From Candidatus Eubacterium faecigallinarum (lineage in GTDB: Bacteria > Bacillota > Clostridia > Oscillospirales > Acutalibacteraceae), in contig DXDN01000023.1 of the NCBI GenBank assembly GCA_019115455.1, forward strand, positions 1 through 37,788: a DNA stretch of 37,788 nucleotides, written 5' to 3'. The translations under genes and the position numbers were made by a program. How positions within the stretch are numbered: the first letter of the stretch is position 1; each line of letters starts with the position of its first letter. This document shows positions 37,129 through 37,788 of the stretch, piece by piece. The notes beneath the pieces were generated by a model. It saw only the letters and a program-made list of their open reading frames with translations, had not been told where the DNA came from and did no database searches.

Positions 37129-37788
37129 ATGGCAGGAGTTTTTGAAATAACCAAGGCGGGCGACGGTACTTTTTCGTTTGAATTTATTGTGGACGATAAC
37201 GTGCTGGGTAAAAGCCCTGTGTTTGAAAAAGAAGATATGTGCAGGCGCGGCGTTAAGGCTGTTAAGAAGAACAGCAGGATGAAGGTTCAAAACGCCCTGC
37301 AAAAAGACGAGAAAAAGACAAATCCCAAATACCTTGTTGAGGCAGACGGCGACAAAGTTAAGTATACGCTGTTTCTCCAGACCGGCGCAGTTGCCCTTGA
37401 GGGAACTGCCGACGACGAGCAGCAGGCTCTTGAAAATATTGAGAAGATTGGCAACAATGCCAATGCGGCACAGATGAAGACCGCTGAGGTTGTCTTGTCT
37501 GAAAATGAGCAGAAGCAGATACGTATCAACAAGCTCAAGGAGCTTCAGGAGTCAGGCAACGACCCCTTTGAGATTACTAAGGCAGTGCAGACTCATAATG
37601 CGGCTCAGATAAATGAAAATTTCGAATCCCTTGAGGACACTGACGTTTCCGTGTGCGGACGTATCATGACCTGGAGAGATATGGGCAAGGCTAATTTTAT
37701 CGACGTTCAGGACAGAACAGGAAAGATTCAGGTCTATGTCCGTATGAACGATATCGGCGAGGAAGAATTTAAAGAGTTCAAGAAATGG
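37129..37788 (+). CDS. lysS: Lysyl-tRNA synthetase with N-terminal DUF1508-like domain, 3' end cut by window edge
   Basis: The frame is open from ATG 37129 (GAGGT about 9 nt upstream) to the end of the window, 220 residues. From about residue 131, 'IRINKLKELQESGNDPFEI' then 'VSVCGRIMTWRDMGKANFIDVQDRTGKIQVYVRMNDIGEEEFKEFKKW' match the start of class II lysyl-tRNA synthetase and its OB-fold anticodon-binding domain. The catalytic core would lie beyond the edge. Residues 1-55 ('GVFEITKAGDGTFSFEFIV...RGVKAVKKNSR') look like a DUF1508/YegP-type domain. Residues 60-115 may be a second, degenerate copy ('KYLVEADGDKVKYTLFLQTG...ENIEKIGNN'). This extension of about 130 residues is not part of standard LysS. 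Confidence 0.88.
   Translation, partial: MAGVFEITKAGDGTFSFEFIVDDNVLGKSPVFEKEDMCRRGVKAVKKNSRMKVQNALQKDEKKTNPKYLVEADGDKVKYTLFLQTGAVALEGTADDEQQALENIEKIGNNANAAQMKTAEVVLSENEQKQIRINKLKELQESGNDPFEITKAVQTHNAAQINENFESLEDTDVSVCGRIMTWRDMGKANFIDVQDRTGKIQVYVRMNDIGEEEFKEFKKW

Noticed and set aside
1-37788. CRISPR array or insertion sequence
   Set aside because: No regularly spaced repeats and no transposase-like frame were found.

Overview
The window (about 37.8 kb, moderate GC) reads as the chromosome of a spore-forming-lineage Firmicute, most likely a gut Clostridia/Oscillospirales-type (Ruminococcaceae-like) bacterium. The basis is the GTP-type PEP carboxykinase, type III pantothenate kinase next to an ECF S component, spoVAE, the SRP RNA-dnaX-ybaB-recR cluster, smpB with tmRNA, greA-lysS, strong GGAGG ribosome sites and consensus TTGACA/TATAAT promoters with 17-nt spacers. 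The species was not identified.

Layout. 1-0.93 kb: 3' part of an AT-rich Vps62-like gene. 0.93-3.3 kb: aldo/keto reductase and old-yellow-enzyme-type oxidoreductase on the minus strand, the latter behind a perfect palindrome. 3.4-6.9 kb: a run of flavodoxin-like reductase, deoxyribosyltransferase-like protein, MazG/PRA-PH-like protein and Nudix hydrolase, followed by a family 2 glycosidase. 6.9-7.5 kb: two small hypothetical genes. 7.6-12 kb: polA, rimI, a broken gene and tsaD. 12-14 kb: pckG and a zinc-ribbon membrane protein.

14.7-24.9 kb: a compact, intact-looking phage-derived cluster bounded by hairpin terminators. It encodes a small-terminase-like protein, large terminase, portal, protease, major capsid protein and three head-completion/connector proteins. 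It then jumps directly to baseplate genes: a LysM (XkdP-like) protein, XkdQ-like hub, gp45-like spike, gp46/XkdS-like, gp47/baseplate J, gp48/XkdU-like and a fibre-like protein. Genes for tail sheath, tail tube and tape measure are absent, as are integrase, repressor, replication and lysis genes. No reading frame in this block is visibly broken and many genes overlap by 4-17 nt. It is either a deletion derivative of a contractile-tailed (PBSX/Mu-like) prophage or a domesticated head-plus-baseplate particle, possibly related in role to gene transfer agents. This is the main candidate for an undescribed system.

24.9-30.4 kb: ECF S component plus coaX (vitamin B5 uptake and CoA synthesis), DUF1015 protein, membrane-embedded M28 peptidase, spoVAE with its ribosome site buried in a terminator hairpin, SCP2-like protein and flavin reductase-like protein. 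30.4-34.2 kb: SRP RNA, dnaX, ybaB, recR, smpB (apparent CTG start) and tmRNA. 34.2-36.5 kb: a membrane-anchored XRE/zinc-ribbon regulator divergent from a GPH-family sugar symporter. 36.6 kb to end: greA and a lysS whose N-terminus carries an extra DUF1508-like domain. The last gene is cut by the window edge.
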